From Tritrichomonas musculus (taxonomy: Eukaryota; Parabasalia; Tritrichomonadida; Tritrichomonadidae): a stretch of 64,000 nucleotides of DNA. Below are positions 51,885 through 63,392 of the stretch, piece after piece (within the stretch, counting starts at the first letter, position 1; each line of letters starts with the position of its first letter). A program made the position numbers and the translations under genes. The stretch lies in the NCBI GenBank assembly GCA_039105265.1, contig JAPFFF010000030.1, positions 1,302,001-1,366,000 of the forward strand, written 5' to 3'. The notes under the pieces were generated by a model that was given only the letters and a program-made list of their open reading frames with translations, was not told the DNA's origin and did no database searches.

Positions 51885-52036
51885 TATATTATCAGATAGA
51901 AAAAAATATCCAACTTTTTGAATACTTTATATACCATATTATCAATTTAATAAATATAGTTGGATCCTTTAGGCAAATTACCACCTACATCTTTACTACA
52001 AAATATTAAATATTTATATGATTTTAAATTGTTTAT

Positions 52037-54150
52037 TCATATTCTTATTATTTCTGTTTTAGCTGGAAATGAAAATTTATCGATTTTTGTCAATGTTGAA
52101 GGAATTGATATTTTGGTCAAAGATTCGCATTCACCAAATGACATATATCCAATTGATGCAACAGAATCAGGAATGGAAACAGTTTCCAGAGCCGAGCACT
52201 TTCGAAAGACACCATTTCCAATTGAAGTGATTGATGAAGGAATTTCAATACTTTTCAATTGTTTGCATCCCAAAAAAGCATTGTTACCAATTGAAGTCAC
52301 TGAAGAAGGAATTGTAATTGATTTTAGTGATATGCATTCATAAAAACAATTTTCACCAATTTGAGTAACAGAAGAAGGAATTGTAAATGAAGCCAAAGAC
52401 TTGCAATGAAAGAAAACATTTGATCCAATTGAATCAACAGATGAAGAAAATGAAACTTCTGCCAGTGATTCGCAATCTTTAAATATCGAGTTGCCAATTT
52501 TATTAACTGAAGATAGAATTTCCATAATTTTAAGCTTTTTGCAACCTTCAAAAGTCATCAATTTACTGAAGAAGGAATTGTCAACTTTTCAAGTGATATG
52601 CATTGATCAAATACATTATATTTTAACTCAGTAACAGTTGATGGAATTTCAAATTGCTTGAGTGATGAACATCTTGAAAACAAGTATCCATTCACTGTTG
52701 TTAATTGACACAAAAATGTCGCTTCTTCTAGTGAAGAACATTTATTAAATGCACTGCTTCCAATCGATGCAACTGATGACGGAATTGACAATTTTGTTAT
52801 TGATATGCATCCTTCAAATGCATAATCACCAATAGATTTGACTGAGGAAGGCATCACAAATGATGTCAATGATGAGCATCCTTTAAAAGCAGAATTTCCA
52901 ATTGACACAATTGAAGAAGAAATTTCAATTTTGGTTAATGATGAACAACCATAAAAAGTGAAATCATTTATTGATGTCACTGAAGAAGGAATTTTAATTT
53001 CTTTTAATAAAGCACATCTGTTGAAAGCCTTTTCACCAATAAACTTAATTAATTGCGGAATTGCAATTGCTGTTAATTCCGAGCAGCTATCAAATGTACC
53101 TTTTTCAATAGACGATATTGATGAAGGGATTGATATACTTACAATTGAAGAACAACCAGAAAAAGCATTTTCCCCAATAGATTGAATTGAAGAACTAATT
53201 GCTATTTCATTTTGAGATGTAGTTTTTGGAATAGTATTATCGCCATTTGAAGCTGAAAATTCTATTTTTTTGAGTTTTTTACATCCTTGGAAAACATTAT
53301 TGCTAATTGCTTTTATTAAGGAAGGAAAAGTTATGTATTTAATTGCACAGTTTTGAAATGCATATTCTTCTATCGTTTCGATTGATTCTGGAATTTCTAT
53401 CTTTACAAGACTCGTGCATTTTTCAAATGTTCCTTGTTTAATGACTTTCACTGAAGATGGAATTTCAATTTGTCGTAATGATGTACAATTACAATAAGCA
53501 TACGAATCAATATCTGTAACTGATGTTGGAATTGTTACTCTCTTCAAAGATGTGCAATTTTCAAATGCACGGGATCCAATTTTTGTTACAAATGGTGTAA
53601 TATTTAATTCAATTAATGATTTGCATCCACAAAAAGTATTTTTACCAATTTTTATATTTTTATGATTAAGAAGTATATTAACCATTTCTTGATCATTGAT
53701 TTCAGCAGCAGTACGAATTGGAGTTTGTTGAAATTTATATAAAACTTGATTTAAATTTTATTTAAACTCTATTTAATTTTTTTATTTAATGAACATAATT
53801 AAAACTTTTTTGATTTAGAATTTCATTGTTAAAAATTACTGATTTTGAAATTATACCATTAAAAGGTAAAAAAGAGATGTTATTAAAACAATTGAACATT
53901 AAGAATTTCATTTAATAGTTGGTTTCAAATGGCATTTAAAACATTAGTCATGTTAATTACATAAAAAAATAGGCAAGAACGTCACTTAAAAGAATGATTA
54001 TGGAACATAGTTTAAAAGGAAATTTAAAACCAAATAAAAAAAATTTTTTTCTAATTAAAATAATATTTACATCAATTTTTGGACTAGTCAAAAGTGCTTC
54101 TACAATGTCTTTATTTCTCTTTTTAATTGCTTCTGTTAATGGTGTTTCAT
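52037..54150 (-). pseudogene. ankyrin-BspA chimeric gene, broken
   Basis: From 53685 down to 52558 a 375-codon minus-strand frame encodes BspA-like repeats (ITKIGSRAFENCTSLKRV-type units). It stops at IPSSVN, and a second frame (52037-52561) carries on with the same repeats (FEGCKKLK, then IPSSVTSIGNNAFLGC), so one short deletion or frameshift separates them near 52560. Just upstream of 53685 the frame continues without ATG as TPIRTAAEINDQEMVNILLN, an ankyrin repeat, and another (YETPLTEAIKKRNKDIVEAL) lies at about 54070-54150. Between them, 53770-54060 is AT-rich with no readable repeats and no trichomonad intron signals. Read together, this is a gene joining ankyrin repeats to BspA repeats that has decayed at its 5' end. 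The 375-codon part could still be expressed. Confidence 0.7.
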
Positions 54151-54157
54151 AAAAACC

Positions 54158-54220
54158 AAAAAAAAAAAAAAAAAAAAAAAAAAATCAATTGTATTAAATT
54201 AATTTGTTGAAATTGAATTC

Positions 54221-54249
<29 letters not shown>
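54158..54249. repeat. two long A tracts
   Basis: Runs of 27 and 29 A residues at 54158-54184 and 54221-54249, separated by 36 bases. Confidence 0.9.
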
Positions 54250-54252
<3 letters not shown>

Positions 54253-54258
54253 GAAAAA

Positions 54259-54406
54259 TCAAAAACGCCTATTCAATTTTTTTCCAACTACTCAATTTTT
54301 CACTTTTTCTAAAGGCGTTTTTGATCAATATTTTTTAAAAAAATCAAAAACGCCACATTTGACCTTCTGCCAGGTAAAATTAAAAATTTGTTTTTTCAAA
54401 AACGCC
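54259..54406. repeat. short GC-containing motif in four copies
   Basis: TCAAAAACGCC occurs at 54259-54269, 54344-54354 and 54396-54406, and inverted (GGCGTTTTTGA) at 54314-54324. The pairs can form hairpins. Function unknown. Confidence 0.7.
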
Positions 54407-54419
54407 AGGTTTTTATTTT

Positions 54420-57400
54420 CATTCAAAAAAATAAAAATTAGAACATTTATATTGCATTAAAAAAAATAAATATCTATTATTAAAAAATGAAATTAATATA
54501 TAAAAATTATATTTTAAATGAATGTGTTTTTTAGTTTATTTTCAACAAAAACTCAAAATCAGTAAATATATGACTTTTTAAAAAAACTCTATTTTTATGT
54601 TTTCACATATATTTTTTCATTTATATTATTTATATAATCTATAAAAGCGAAAATTTAAATAAAATATATTATTATTAAGGATCAAATAATTATCAGATTT
54701 TGAAAAAGAAGATTTAATTTATTCTTTAAATGTATATGTGTGTTATATTTTCCAATAAGTATCAATATGCAAATTAAATTTTGTAGAAAATGTTCAAATA
54801 GGTGCTTTTAATTCATAAAAAAATTTTTCAATAATAAATGATCTTAATGAAGCATATTAAACAAATGGATGCACTTTGGTAATTTATTTATATCTTATGC
54901 CTTTTATTGGAGAAATTAAAGATATAAAAATGTTTTTATTTTCATAGAAAAAAAATTGAATGCATTGAAAAATTGTGAAATAAATAAAATCATTTTTTTT
55001 ATGAATTATCTTTTTTTTTACACAAAATAACATGAGGAATTATTTGTTTTCTAAATATATGCTTTTCATAAATTAAAAAAATAATGACTGCTTTATGAAA
55101 TTTTGTGTTTTCAGTTTTTAAAAATTATTCAGCCAAACCAATAAAAAATTACTAGAAATGTAAAACCCTTTAAAGAAGGGGGTAAATAAAGATTTATTAT
55201 TTGTTAAGAATTTATAACTTTAAACGATATTATAATTTTTTGATCAAAAAACTAAACGTATTATAATGCAAAATAGATAGTAAATGCGCATATTAATAAA
55301 ATACCAAATAGATAAACATGTTTATTTCGTAGAATTGTAAAAAAAAACCTAAACGCATTTAAAACGTTTAGAATTATATTCGGAACCCAATAAAAAAGCA
55401 TTATCTTGGTATTTTTCATGAGAATAACCTATTTTCCAAAGTAAAACTAGAAGAAAAATCAAAACATAAATAATGGTTAAAATATAAACAAATTTAATAC
55501 AATTTTGTGAAAGCACATTGATTTTTTTGAATGTAGTCTAAGATTGATTTGATCTAAAAATAATTTTATCCTTCTTTATTGAAAAGTAAGAAATGATAAA
55601 AATATAAATATAAAATATAAATATTATAATAAGGATAAATTATAAAAATAAAAACATAAATTCTTTTATTTTTTGAGATATATTTGTTTTTTACTTTTTT
55701 CGAAAAACAAATGTTTTTTTGAAATGTCTGTCTTTTTGCTGCAAAGCGAGTTATTTGTTAAATTTTTGATTTTAATGAATATATATATTATTCATAAAAA
55801 TTTCCTTAAAAAAATGAGTGTCTTATTGAAAAAAAGTCAGCTATATCAATAAGTCAAAAGAGTTCTCGCGGTTCAATAATATAATCATATATGAACATGT
55901 TTACTAAAATTATAATTTAACTTTAAATTGATATTTTTAAGCATAAATAAGGATAATCATGATTTATAATTTCAATATGTATACAAATATTCAAACATTA
56001 TTCTCAATTTTTTGTGAAAGCCAAAAAATAAAAAAAAAACTTAGATATTTTGAGAAAAATTAAACGAATTTCTGATAAAATAAAATAACAAAATAATATA
56101 TATATATATATAAATGAATATATTATACTTTTTATAAAATGTATAATGTATTATTTCACTAAAGCTTTTTTTTTTTTTTGGCTTACAGGCTGTTATATAG
56201 TGCAATTTGTATTGAAAAAGTTTATCTATTGTTGTATTCAATTTACTTTTTGAGAAATCCGGTTAAATAAGCTTCTAAAAATGTTCAAACTGCAAAAAAG
56301 TCCAAAGCGCGCAATCTCTTACTATCTCAAAATCATATTATCTCTTTTCCTCCAAAAAGAAAAGCAATGAAATTTATAAAATATTTATGCTTTTGCTGAC
56401 TTCTTGATATATATTTAGTATTGCTAGCTTACAATATTCTCCATTTCTTGGCTTTTAGATCAAATAAACAAAGGTATTCATCATAATGATACTCTTTTTT
56501 TTCTAACGCTAGACTAATGCTTAATATTCCAACAAAATCTTTTAGATAAATACATGATAATAATGTCCTAATTGACACTTTAGTTTGAGAAATTATTCTA
56601 TTTTTTATTATATTGTATATTCATGACTTTTAAAGATCCCTCAATTGTGCGCCTACTTTTTATAAAACATTTTTTTTTTTTTTTTTTTTTTAGGAGTGTG
56701 AGCTTTTGGAGTATTCTTAGATAAGATTCGTGAAGCTGAACTTGTGGAGAAGAAGTATAGGCTAGGGGAAATAGCAACCTCAGCCCATATTGCCATTAAT
56801 TCTTGTTAGGCGGTATTTTTCTATACTTATCAATTTCATACATAAAATCCCAATATCTTTAAAATCAAATACCAACATCATAACCATTGCCCTTAGCTTA
56901 ATTTTTTATCTTTTATAATTTCACCCCTCAAGAAGTACTTTCTAATAATTACCCTTCCAATTATACCAATAATATCTTCCTTTTGCATGCCTTAAGTATA
57001 TATAAAGAGTTTTTAATTCGCTCATTAGTATGATGGGAAAAAATTAAATTGTAGTCTTTATAACATTCATAACTATATTATATATAATGAACATACTTGC
57101 ACTATTTTGGTCACCATCAGTTTTTTCTTCTTCATGTTGAAATATAAAGAATCAATACAAAAAAAGTGTTTGCATATCTCAAATTTAAGGTAATATATAT
57201 TCAGAATGACATGAATATCATTCATTTATGCTAATATAAAAGAGAAAGTACAATAGAACGAATATACATGAATCAAAACTAAGTTATTTTTTTGTTTACA
57301 TGGAGATTCATGATATTATTATATATTTTTTATGTAATGTTTTAAAAAAGAAATAAAATAGTATTTTCTATTAGTTTCTCCTTTGAAATTTTAAAATTTA

Positions 57401-57940
57401 AATATATTATATATATATATGATTGGATACATATCAATTATATGTTTAAATTATGCTAAAATAATATACATATTCATATATTTATATTTTTAGGTCAATT
57501 TTATAAAGCTCTCAATTTATTTTTTGAATGAAAACATAAATTTCTCATTTAAAATTATATTATTATTATTATTTAATTTGATATTAGGCATATATATAAA
57601 TAACAATAGTTATATTTTTAATATATATCTTCAATTTATCCAAATTATCAAGATGATTATATATTTTAGTCAATTATCTGAATAATATCATTTTAACAGG
57701 AATATATATGAGAATAATATTACATAACTGTTGTTTTACCAAATATCATGTGAAGATCAAAAATGTATTGTAATTTCAAACTTTTCAAAACTAATCTATA
57801 TATATATATATAAACGCTGGCCCTCTCAATTTTAAAATCAACTTTTTTGCAGTTCTTTTGTGATATTTAAAATCTCCGTATTATTCTTACAATGAATCTT
57901 CTCTTTTTTAAGCACAAAATTGCGAATAAAAGGTAGTTTT
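54420..57940. other. long AT-rich gene-free stretch
   Basis: About 3.5 kb of very AT-rich DNA with TA runs (for example near 56096-56110, 57412-57420 and 57798-57812) and no supported gene. The one exception is 56705-56806, where a plus-strand frame reads FGVFLDKIREAELVEKKYRL then GEIATSAHIAINSC. It has normal amino-acid composition and may be the last trace of a coding sequence. Confidence 0.45.
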
Positions 57941-58060
57941 CATTCAAAATGAATTTTTTTAATCTATTAATTGAATTAATTGAATTAGACTTTTTTTTTT
58001 TTAATTTATTTATTTTTTTATTATTGTTATTAATTCAATTAGATTTTTTTTTAATCAGTC

Positions 58061-59856
58061 CTCAGCCAAGAAACAACTCAGCCAAGATATTACTCAGCCA
58101 AGGAGCATCTCATGCAAGGAGCAACTCAGCCAAGGAGTATCTCATACAAGGAGCAACTCAGCCAAGGAGCAACTCAGCCAAGAAACAACTCAGCCAAGAT
58201 ACTACTCAGCCAAGATACTACTCAGCCAAGGAGCATCTCATGCAAGGAGCAACTCAGCCAAGGAGTATCTCATACAAGGAGCAACTCAGCCAAGAAACAA
58301 CTTAACCAAGGAGCAACTCAGCTAAGAAACAACTCAGCAAAGGAACAACTCAGCCAAGAAACAACTCAGCGAAGATACTACTCACCCAAGGAACTACTCA
58401 CCCAAGGAGCAACTCAGCTAAGGAACAACTCAGCCAAGAAACAACTCAGCGAAGATACTACTCACCCAAGGAACTACTCGCCCAAGGAACTACTCACCCA
58501 AGGAACTACTCACCCAAGGAGCTACTCAGCCAAGGAACAACTCAGCCAAGAAACAACTTACCCAAGAAACAACTCAGCCAAGGAGCAACTTAGCCAAGGA
58601 ACAACTTAGCAAAGGAACAACTTACCCAAGAAACAACTTAGCCAAGGAGCAACTCAGCCAAGGAGCAACTTAGCCAAGGAGCAACTTAGCCAAGGAGCAA
58701 CTTAGCCAAGGAGCAACTTAGCCAAGGAACAACTTAGCAAAGGAACAACTTAGCAAAGGAACAACTTACCCAAGAAACAACTTAGCCAAGGAGCAACTCA
58801 GTCAAGGAGCAACTCAGTCAAGAAACAACTCAGCCAAAGAGCAACTTAGCCAAGGAACAACTTAGCAAAGGAACAACTTAGCAAAGGAACAACTTACCCA
58901 AGAAACAACTTAGCCAAGGAGCAACTCAGCCAAGGAACAACTCACCCAAGGAGCAACTTAGCCAAGGAACAACTTACCCAAGAAACAACTTAGCCAAGGA
59001 GCAACTCAGCCAAGGAGCAACTCAGCCAAGGAGCAACTCAGCCAAGGAGCAACTCAGCCAAGGAGCAACTCAGCCAAGGAGCAACTCAGCCAAGGAGCAA
59101 CTCAGCCAAGGAACAACTTAGCCAAGGAACAACTTAGCAAAGGAACAACTTACCCAAGAAACAACTTAGCCAAGGAACAACTCAGCCAAGAAGCAACTTA
59201 GCCAAGGAACAACTCAGCCAAGGAACAACTTAGCCAAGAAACAACTTAGCCAAGGAGTATCTCAGCCAAGAAACAACTTAGCCAAGAAACAACTCAGCCA
59301 AGAAACAACTCAGCCAAGATACTACTCAGCCAAGGAACAACTCAGCTAAGGAGCAACTCAGCCAAGAAACAACTTAGCCAAGGAGCAACTCAGCCAAGAA
59401 ACAACTTAGCCAAGAAACAACTTAGCCAAGAAACAACTTAGCCAAGAAACAAATCAGCCAAGGAGCAACTCAGCTAAGAAACAACTTACCCAAGAAACAA
59501 CTTAGCCAAGGAGTAACTTAGAAAATGAACAACTTAGCAAATGAACAACTTAGCAAATGAACAACTTAGCAAATGAACAACTTAGCAAATGAACAACTCA
59601 GTTAAGAAACAACTTACCCAAGGAGCAACTCAGCTAAGAAACAACTTACCCAAGAAACAACTTAGTCAAGGAGTAACTTAGCAAATGAACAACTCAGCCA
59701 AGAAACAACTCATCAAAGGAACAACTCAGCCAAGAATCAACTCAACTAAGAAACAACTCACCCAAGAAACAACTCAGCCAAGAAACAACTCAGCCAAGAA
59801 ACAACTCAGCAAAGAATCAACTTAGCCAAGAAACAACTCAGCATTAAAGCAACTCA
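58061..59856. repeat. 16-bp minisatellite, about 112 copies
   Basis: The unit AACTCAGCCAAGGAGC and its variants (CTTAGC, CTTACC, CTCACC; GGAAC, GAAAC, GATACT, GGAGTATC) repeat with strict 16-bp spacing over about 1.8 kb. Composition is near 48% GC, against about 25% around it, and the strand is purine-rich. Because 16 is not a multiple of 3, any frame cycles through a 16-residue period (like QGATQPRSNSAKEQLS). Variants with CTTAGC introduce stops, so only the left third is open. No promoter or start context supports translation. The array stops about 280 bp before the first ORF of the Polinton. Confidence 0.95.
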
Positions 59857-60134
59857 TCACCGGATTGCTACACTTATTGGTGATGAATAAGAAAGATTGG
59901 ATAAGATAAAATGCTACACTTATCGGTTTTTTTAATAAAGAGAATTTTTTTTAACTCAAATCTTTTTTTTTTATTAATAATAATATTATTATTAAACGGG
60001 AGTAGTAGATTATAGACCAGCTCGAGGGGTATATATTCTCCTGAAAATGGCAACCGTGAATCTAAAATTATAATCTATACATTCTCCTGTTTTTAGTCTT
60101 CTGTTTTTTTCTCCTGTTTTTTATCTCCTGAGAA

Positions 60135-60872
60135 ATGATACAACTTGAAGGAACAATTGCTGAATTTTTGAAGAATTACTTAGAAGATTTGAAGAAACCA
60201 AAAGATGAAAGAAAGTTAAATATTTATATGATGAAAGCCACAAAAGAACAATTTGATGAATTCTTTGATTCTTATGATTGTGTTTGTTTAAGATATTCTA
60301 ATGATTTGAAGCTTGACGGATTTTATTCGTTTAATCGTAAAACAAACCCTGAACGTGTGAGATATGCTTATCCGATTGATTTCTATAAGAACCCTAATAA
60401 AAAGTATCCGATTGATAGCACATATGAGAAGAAGAACGGCAAGGTTCTAACAAAAGAAGATAAAGAAAAGAAAAAAGAAGAAGAGAGACAAAAGAAAGAA
60501 GACGAATTGAGAGAATCGATGAAGGCTGAAGGTTGTGAATTGATTTCAAAATATACAACTGCAACAGCTGATGTGTTTTATTTGTTTGAAGGTAATGAAT
60601 ACAAAACAAAGCCAACTAAATGGAAGGCTGGTCATAGAGCACACAAGATGCAATGCATTCGATACACACATAATTATGTGAAGAAACGTTTTGCTGATGA
60701 AGGATGTGAACTACTGACTGAATATAAAAACTCTAAACAAAAACTGTTTTACAAGCATGAGAATACAAGATATTCCACAACATTTAATGATTGGCTTTGG
60801 CATAACAACCGTCCGCATTTAGGTCGCAAACGAACATACTTCACTGAAGAGAAAGATGATGAACAAGTTTAA
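60135..60872 (+). CDS. Polinton-borne protein with two 35-40 residue repeats, function unknown
   Basis: 245 residues. The N-terminal part (about 1-100) is unrecognised. A Lys/Glu-rich linker follows (about 105-128). Then come two related units: EGCELISKYTTATADVFYLF with GNEYKTKPTKWKAGHRAHK (about 135-175) and EGCELLTEYKNSKQKLFYKH with TRYSTTFNDWLWHN (about 193-230). The pattern resembles repeats found in virus- and phage-encoded proteins, with the form 'G.ELLSEY.NSK.K....C..GHE......F..G', some of them next to nuclease domains. The usual cysteines are mostly absent. It is the first gene seen in the element. Confidence 0.65.
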   Translation: MIQLEGTIAEFLKNYLEDLKKPKDERKLNIYMMKATKEQFDEFFDSYDCVCLRYSNDLKLDGFYSFNRKTNPERVRYAYPIDFYKNPNKKYPIDSTYEKKNGKVLTKEDKEKKKEEERQKKEDELRESMKAEGCELISKYTTATADVFYLFEGNEYKTKPTKWKAGHRAHKMQCIRYTHNYVKKRFADEGCELLTEYKNSKQKLFYKHENTRYSTTFNDWLWHNNRPHLGRKRTYFTEEKDDEQV

Positions 60873-61229
60873 ATGAATTGTTTTATTAATGTTTTATTTT
60901 TGGACGGGCAGATAAAATTTAAAGTTAACCAAAAATAACACAACTCAAAAAATCGAACTTTCAAAAATTTTTTATTTTTTTATCAGCAGTTTATAATGTC
61001 AAACCAAGCCGAACAATTAAATGACATTCATTAAATGACTACGATAATGATGATATCATAGATGAAGTACTAAAAGAGATAAATCACTTTATTAAACAAC
61101 TAAAGAAATTCAACGGTACTGAACAATTAATAGCTGAACTTGAAGAACTCATTTATTAAAAAGATATCTGAAGTGTCTTCAATGACGTTTTTATTTTTGT
61201 TTTTTGTTTTTTAATTTCATGATAAAGAT
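60873..61229. other. Polinton intergenic stretch with a short coding-like segment
   Basis: Between the two plus-strand genes. It contains a short acidic coding-like stretch around 60996-61157 and two copies of a GTTTT(T)ATTTTTG motif (60891-60903 and 61187-61200). Confidence 0.4.
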
Positions 61230-61685
61230 ATGTCAACACCAAAAGTTTATGATTACATTAATTCACTTATTGAAATGTTAGATGAATCAGAGAAGTTCAA
61301 ACAATGTGATTTCTCAATATTGTGTGATAGATACCCGATACCTTGCGGAAAGGCTGCATATAAAGCTAAAGTGATATACATATCATTGAAGAACAAAGAT
61401 AATGCATTTAAACGATTATATCATGACAAGATTATTAAACTCGGGCTCGAATATATAACATTAACATCAAATGTCAGAAGAAGGATATCAACGAATTCAC
61501 TTGAGTTCTTCGCTGAAGGCTCAAATGAAGAACAATCATTTAAAGATTACAAGTATTATAATTACAGTATCAGGAAAGTTAATGATAAGAAAACAAAGGA
61601 ACTCATCGAACAGATGAGACAAAAATATAATATCAATACACCTCAGCTGTTTGTAGGTGTTCAACAACAAATTGTATTAGATTAA
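61230..61685 (+). CDS. Polinton-borne protein of unknown function
   Basis: 151 residues starting MSTPKVYDYINSLIEML. Mixed alpha/beta composition with CDFSILCDRYPIPCG near the N-terminus and a basic middle (SNVRRRISTN). No family recognised. It ends by overlapping the tail of the convergent ATPase gene by 4 bp, a compactness typical of virus-like elements. A U-rich tract lies immediately upstream of the start. Confidence 0.6.
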   Translation: MSTPKVYDYINSLIEMLDESEKFKQCDFSILCDRYPIPCGKAAYKAKVIYISLKNKDNAFKRLYHDKIIKLGLEYITLTSNVRRRISTNSLEFFAEGSNEEQSFKDYKYYNYSIRKVNDKKTKELIEQMRQKYNINTPQLFVGVQQQIVLD

Positions 61686-62596
61686 TGAATTTCAATTGTA
61701 TTTGTTCTCGTATTGACCAAAACGAATTGATGACCTGATAAGTCTTTATATTTTTGCCATAAATGTTCAAACTCAATCGGAATCGGAACTTGATGATATA
61801 CATAACTTAGCTTTTGACGAGAATAACCACTAAAGATAAAGAATGATGTTGCATTATTCTTGTAATCAGTTTTGATTGCTTTGAAGAACTGAATATTAAT
61901 GTAAACGATTGAGTGTTTATGTCTGAGCTGTGAAACATAATTTGTAAAGTAATCAGTCTTTAAAATTAATGAACGGCTCGCATCTTCACAAAGAATGATA
62001 GTGTTTAGCGGTTTATTCGGTTGACCTAGCTTATCGATATGAAGAAACTCAAACATATCATTTAACTTCTTTTCATTTATTACTATTTTTGGGGTCGAAC
62101 AATATTTATCATACAATTCTTTATATAAATCAAGTTGTTTAAGATATTCTTCAGCATTTGAATCACTAATGACTTTGATCGGAAGTTGAATCAATTCACG
62201 TTGAGCAATAAATGTAGCATCATTGATTGTTCCGCTCTTAGATATATAAACGATTAAATGAAAGTCAGAGTTCTTTAATCTTGACATTTGAATGATATCT
62301 CTTAAAACGACATGGCTCTTTCCTCTTCCTTGATTTCCGACAAGTATGTTCAATGAATTGTATTGTGCATAGATTCCTTTCGCGATCGGTCTGATTGATT
62401 CATTCTTTATTTTTGATTCATTGCGTTGATATGCTTTATTCATTTCATCATCAATATTAAATGTCTTTTCATTAACAGTTGGCTTGAATGATTCATATTC
62501 GAATGCAAAACTCATTCGGTCATCATCATAATCAGAGCTATCAGAGAATAAAATCTCATTATAATTAAAGTGCGTTGGTTTCATGAAACGTGTCAT
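61682..62596 (-). CDS. Polinton packaging ATPase (A32/FtsK-HerA type)
   Basis: 304 residues. The Walker A motif is VGNQGRGKSHVVLRD (about 92-106), and the Walker B-like strand is NTIILCEDAS (about 206-215). A conserved YVSQLRHKHS segment and the C-terminal arginine-containing region follow in the order expected of A32-like genome-packaging ATPases. In Polintons such ATPases are encoded with the capsid genes and are thought to load DNA into particles. Here the protein serves as the family marker for the element. Confidence 0.8.
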   Translation of the reverse strand: MTRFMKPTHFNYNEILFSDSSDYDDDRMSFAFEYESFKPTVNEKTFNIDDEMNKAYQRNESKIKNESIRPIAKGIYAQYNSLNILVGNQGRGKSHVVLRDIIQMSRLKNSDFHLIVYISKSGTINDATFIAQRELIQLPIKVISDSNAEEYLKQLDLYKELYDKYCSTPKIVINEKKLNDMFEFLHIDKLGQPNKPLNTIILCEDASRSLILKTDYFTNYVSQLRHKHSIVYINIQFFKAIKTDYKNNATSFFIFSGYSRQKLSYVYHQVPIPIEFEHLWQKYKDLSGHQFVLVNTRTNTIEIH

Positions 62597-62620
62597 TTCT
62601 TTAGTTTTCGTTAAAGCTCT

Positions 62621-62752
62621 TCATGAATACATTTTTGTTCTTATCTCTTCACTGAGTTCTGGTTCTTTGTCAGGCATCATTAAAGATACTTCAACAATCT
62701 TCACTAAAAATAAACCTGTTAATAATGAAACAACTAATATTTCATATATCAT
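62621..62752 (-). CDS. Polinton small membrane protein, 43 aa
   Basis: A short frame starting MIYEILVVSLLTGLFLVKIV encodes one N-terminal transmembrane helix (about residues 3-20) followed by an acidic/basic tail (PDKEPELSEEIRTKMYS). It fits exactly between the ATPase gene and the next minus-strand gene, leaving 24 bp on one side and 10 bp on the other, which supports its being real. Small single-helix proteins are common in virus-like elements. The role is unknown. Confidence 0.55.
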   Translation of the reverse strand: MIYEILVVSLLTGLFLVKIVEVSLMMPDKEPELSEEIRTKMYS

Positions 62753-62762
62753 TTATTAGTTT

Positions 62763-63338
62763 TTAAATACATGTTTTTAATGAAATGTTGTGTCTAATGA
62801 GTTCGGTATAAATGCTATTATATTTGTATTTCAAGTCATTTGATTCATTATTTTTGTACACCAATATCCTATCAATCAAAAGATATTTGGAACGAGAAAC
62901 ACAACCATTACACGCACAATCATCATTGACAATCAATTCAACTTTATCAGCTTGTGTTAGTAATTTGATGAGCTCCATTAATGTATTTGAATGGCAAATT
63001 AATAAATCATTGACTTTTATTGGGTTTGTTTCATAGATTGACAACAATATCTCAAGGAATTTGTTTTTGGTTTCAAGTTCTGTTATATCAGCTCCTATAT
63101 CACTGATACCTCTTTCTAGGGAAACGTTGTTTGTTGGAAGCTGTGATTGATATACTCCATTCATCTGAGGTATAGTAAAATTTGTGGCTTGAGATGATTG
63201 TGGTAATGGTTGAACTGATGGATATTCAACTGGTTGTGGTTGCTTTGGTTTGATGTTTATATTAATACTGGTTGATTGTTCCTGCTTAACTGATGCATCG
63301 TTCTCGCTACTTAATATACGAGCTTTTGATAATGCCAT
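62763..63338 (-). CDS. Polinton-borne Pro/Gln-rich protein, unknown
   Basis: 191 residues. The N-terminus (about 1-75) is low-complexity and Pro/Gln/Ser-rich (PKQPQPVEYPSVQPLPQSSQ). Residues about 75-115 may form a coiled coil (DIGADITELETKNKFLEIL). The C-terminal part contains a Cys pair region (DDCACNGCVSRSK) that could bind metal. No family recognised. A GTTTTATTTTTAT motif lies 11-23 bp upstream on the minus strand. Confidence 0.6.
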   Translation of the reverse strand: MALSKARILSSENDASVKQEQSTSININIKPKQPQPVEYPSVQPLPQSSQATNFTIPQMNGVYQSQLPTNNVSLERGISDIGADITELETKNKFLEILLSIYETNPIKVNDLLICHSNTLMELIKLLTQADKVELIVNDDCACNGCVSRSKYLLIDRILVYKNNESNDLKYKYNSIYTELIRHNISLKTCI

Positions 63339-63392
63339 GAATGTTTGAATAAAAATAAAACAACATTAATGATGAGCTATTCAATGATTCAT

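Noticed and set aside
53770-54060. Possible spliceosomal intron between ankyrin fragments
   Set aside because: No GTAYGT-type 5' site and no ACTAACACACAG-type 3' signal of trichomonad introns were found.
57949-58609. Two overlapping ORFs through the 16-bp array as a repeat protein
   Set aside because: All three frames give the same cycling 16-residue pattern, so openness reflects unit sequence, not selection. No promoter or conserved end.
58061-59856. 16-bp array considered as a CRISPR array
   Set aside because: Units are contiguous with no spacers and variation is within the unit; the genome is eukaryotic.
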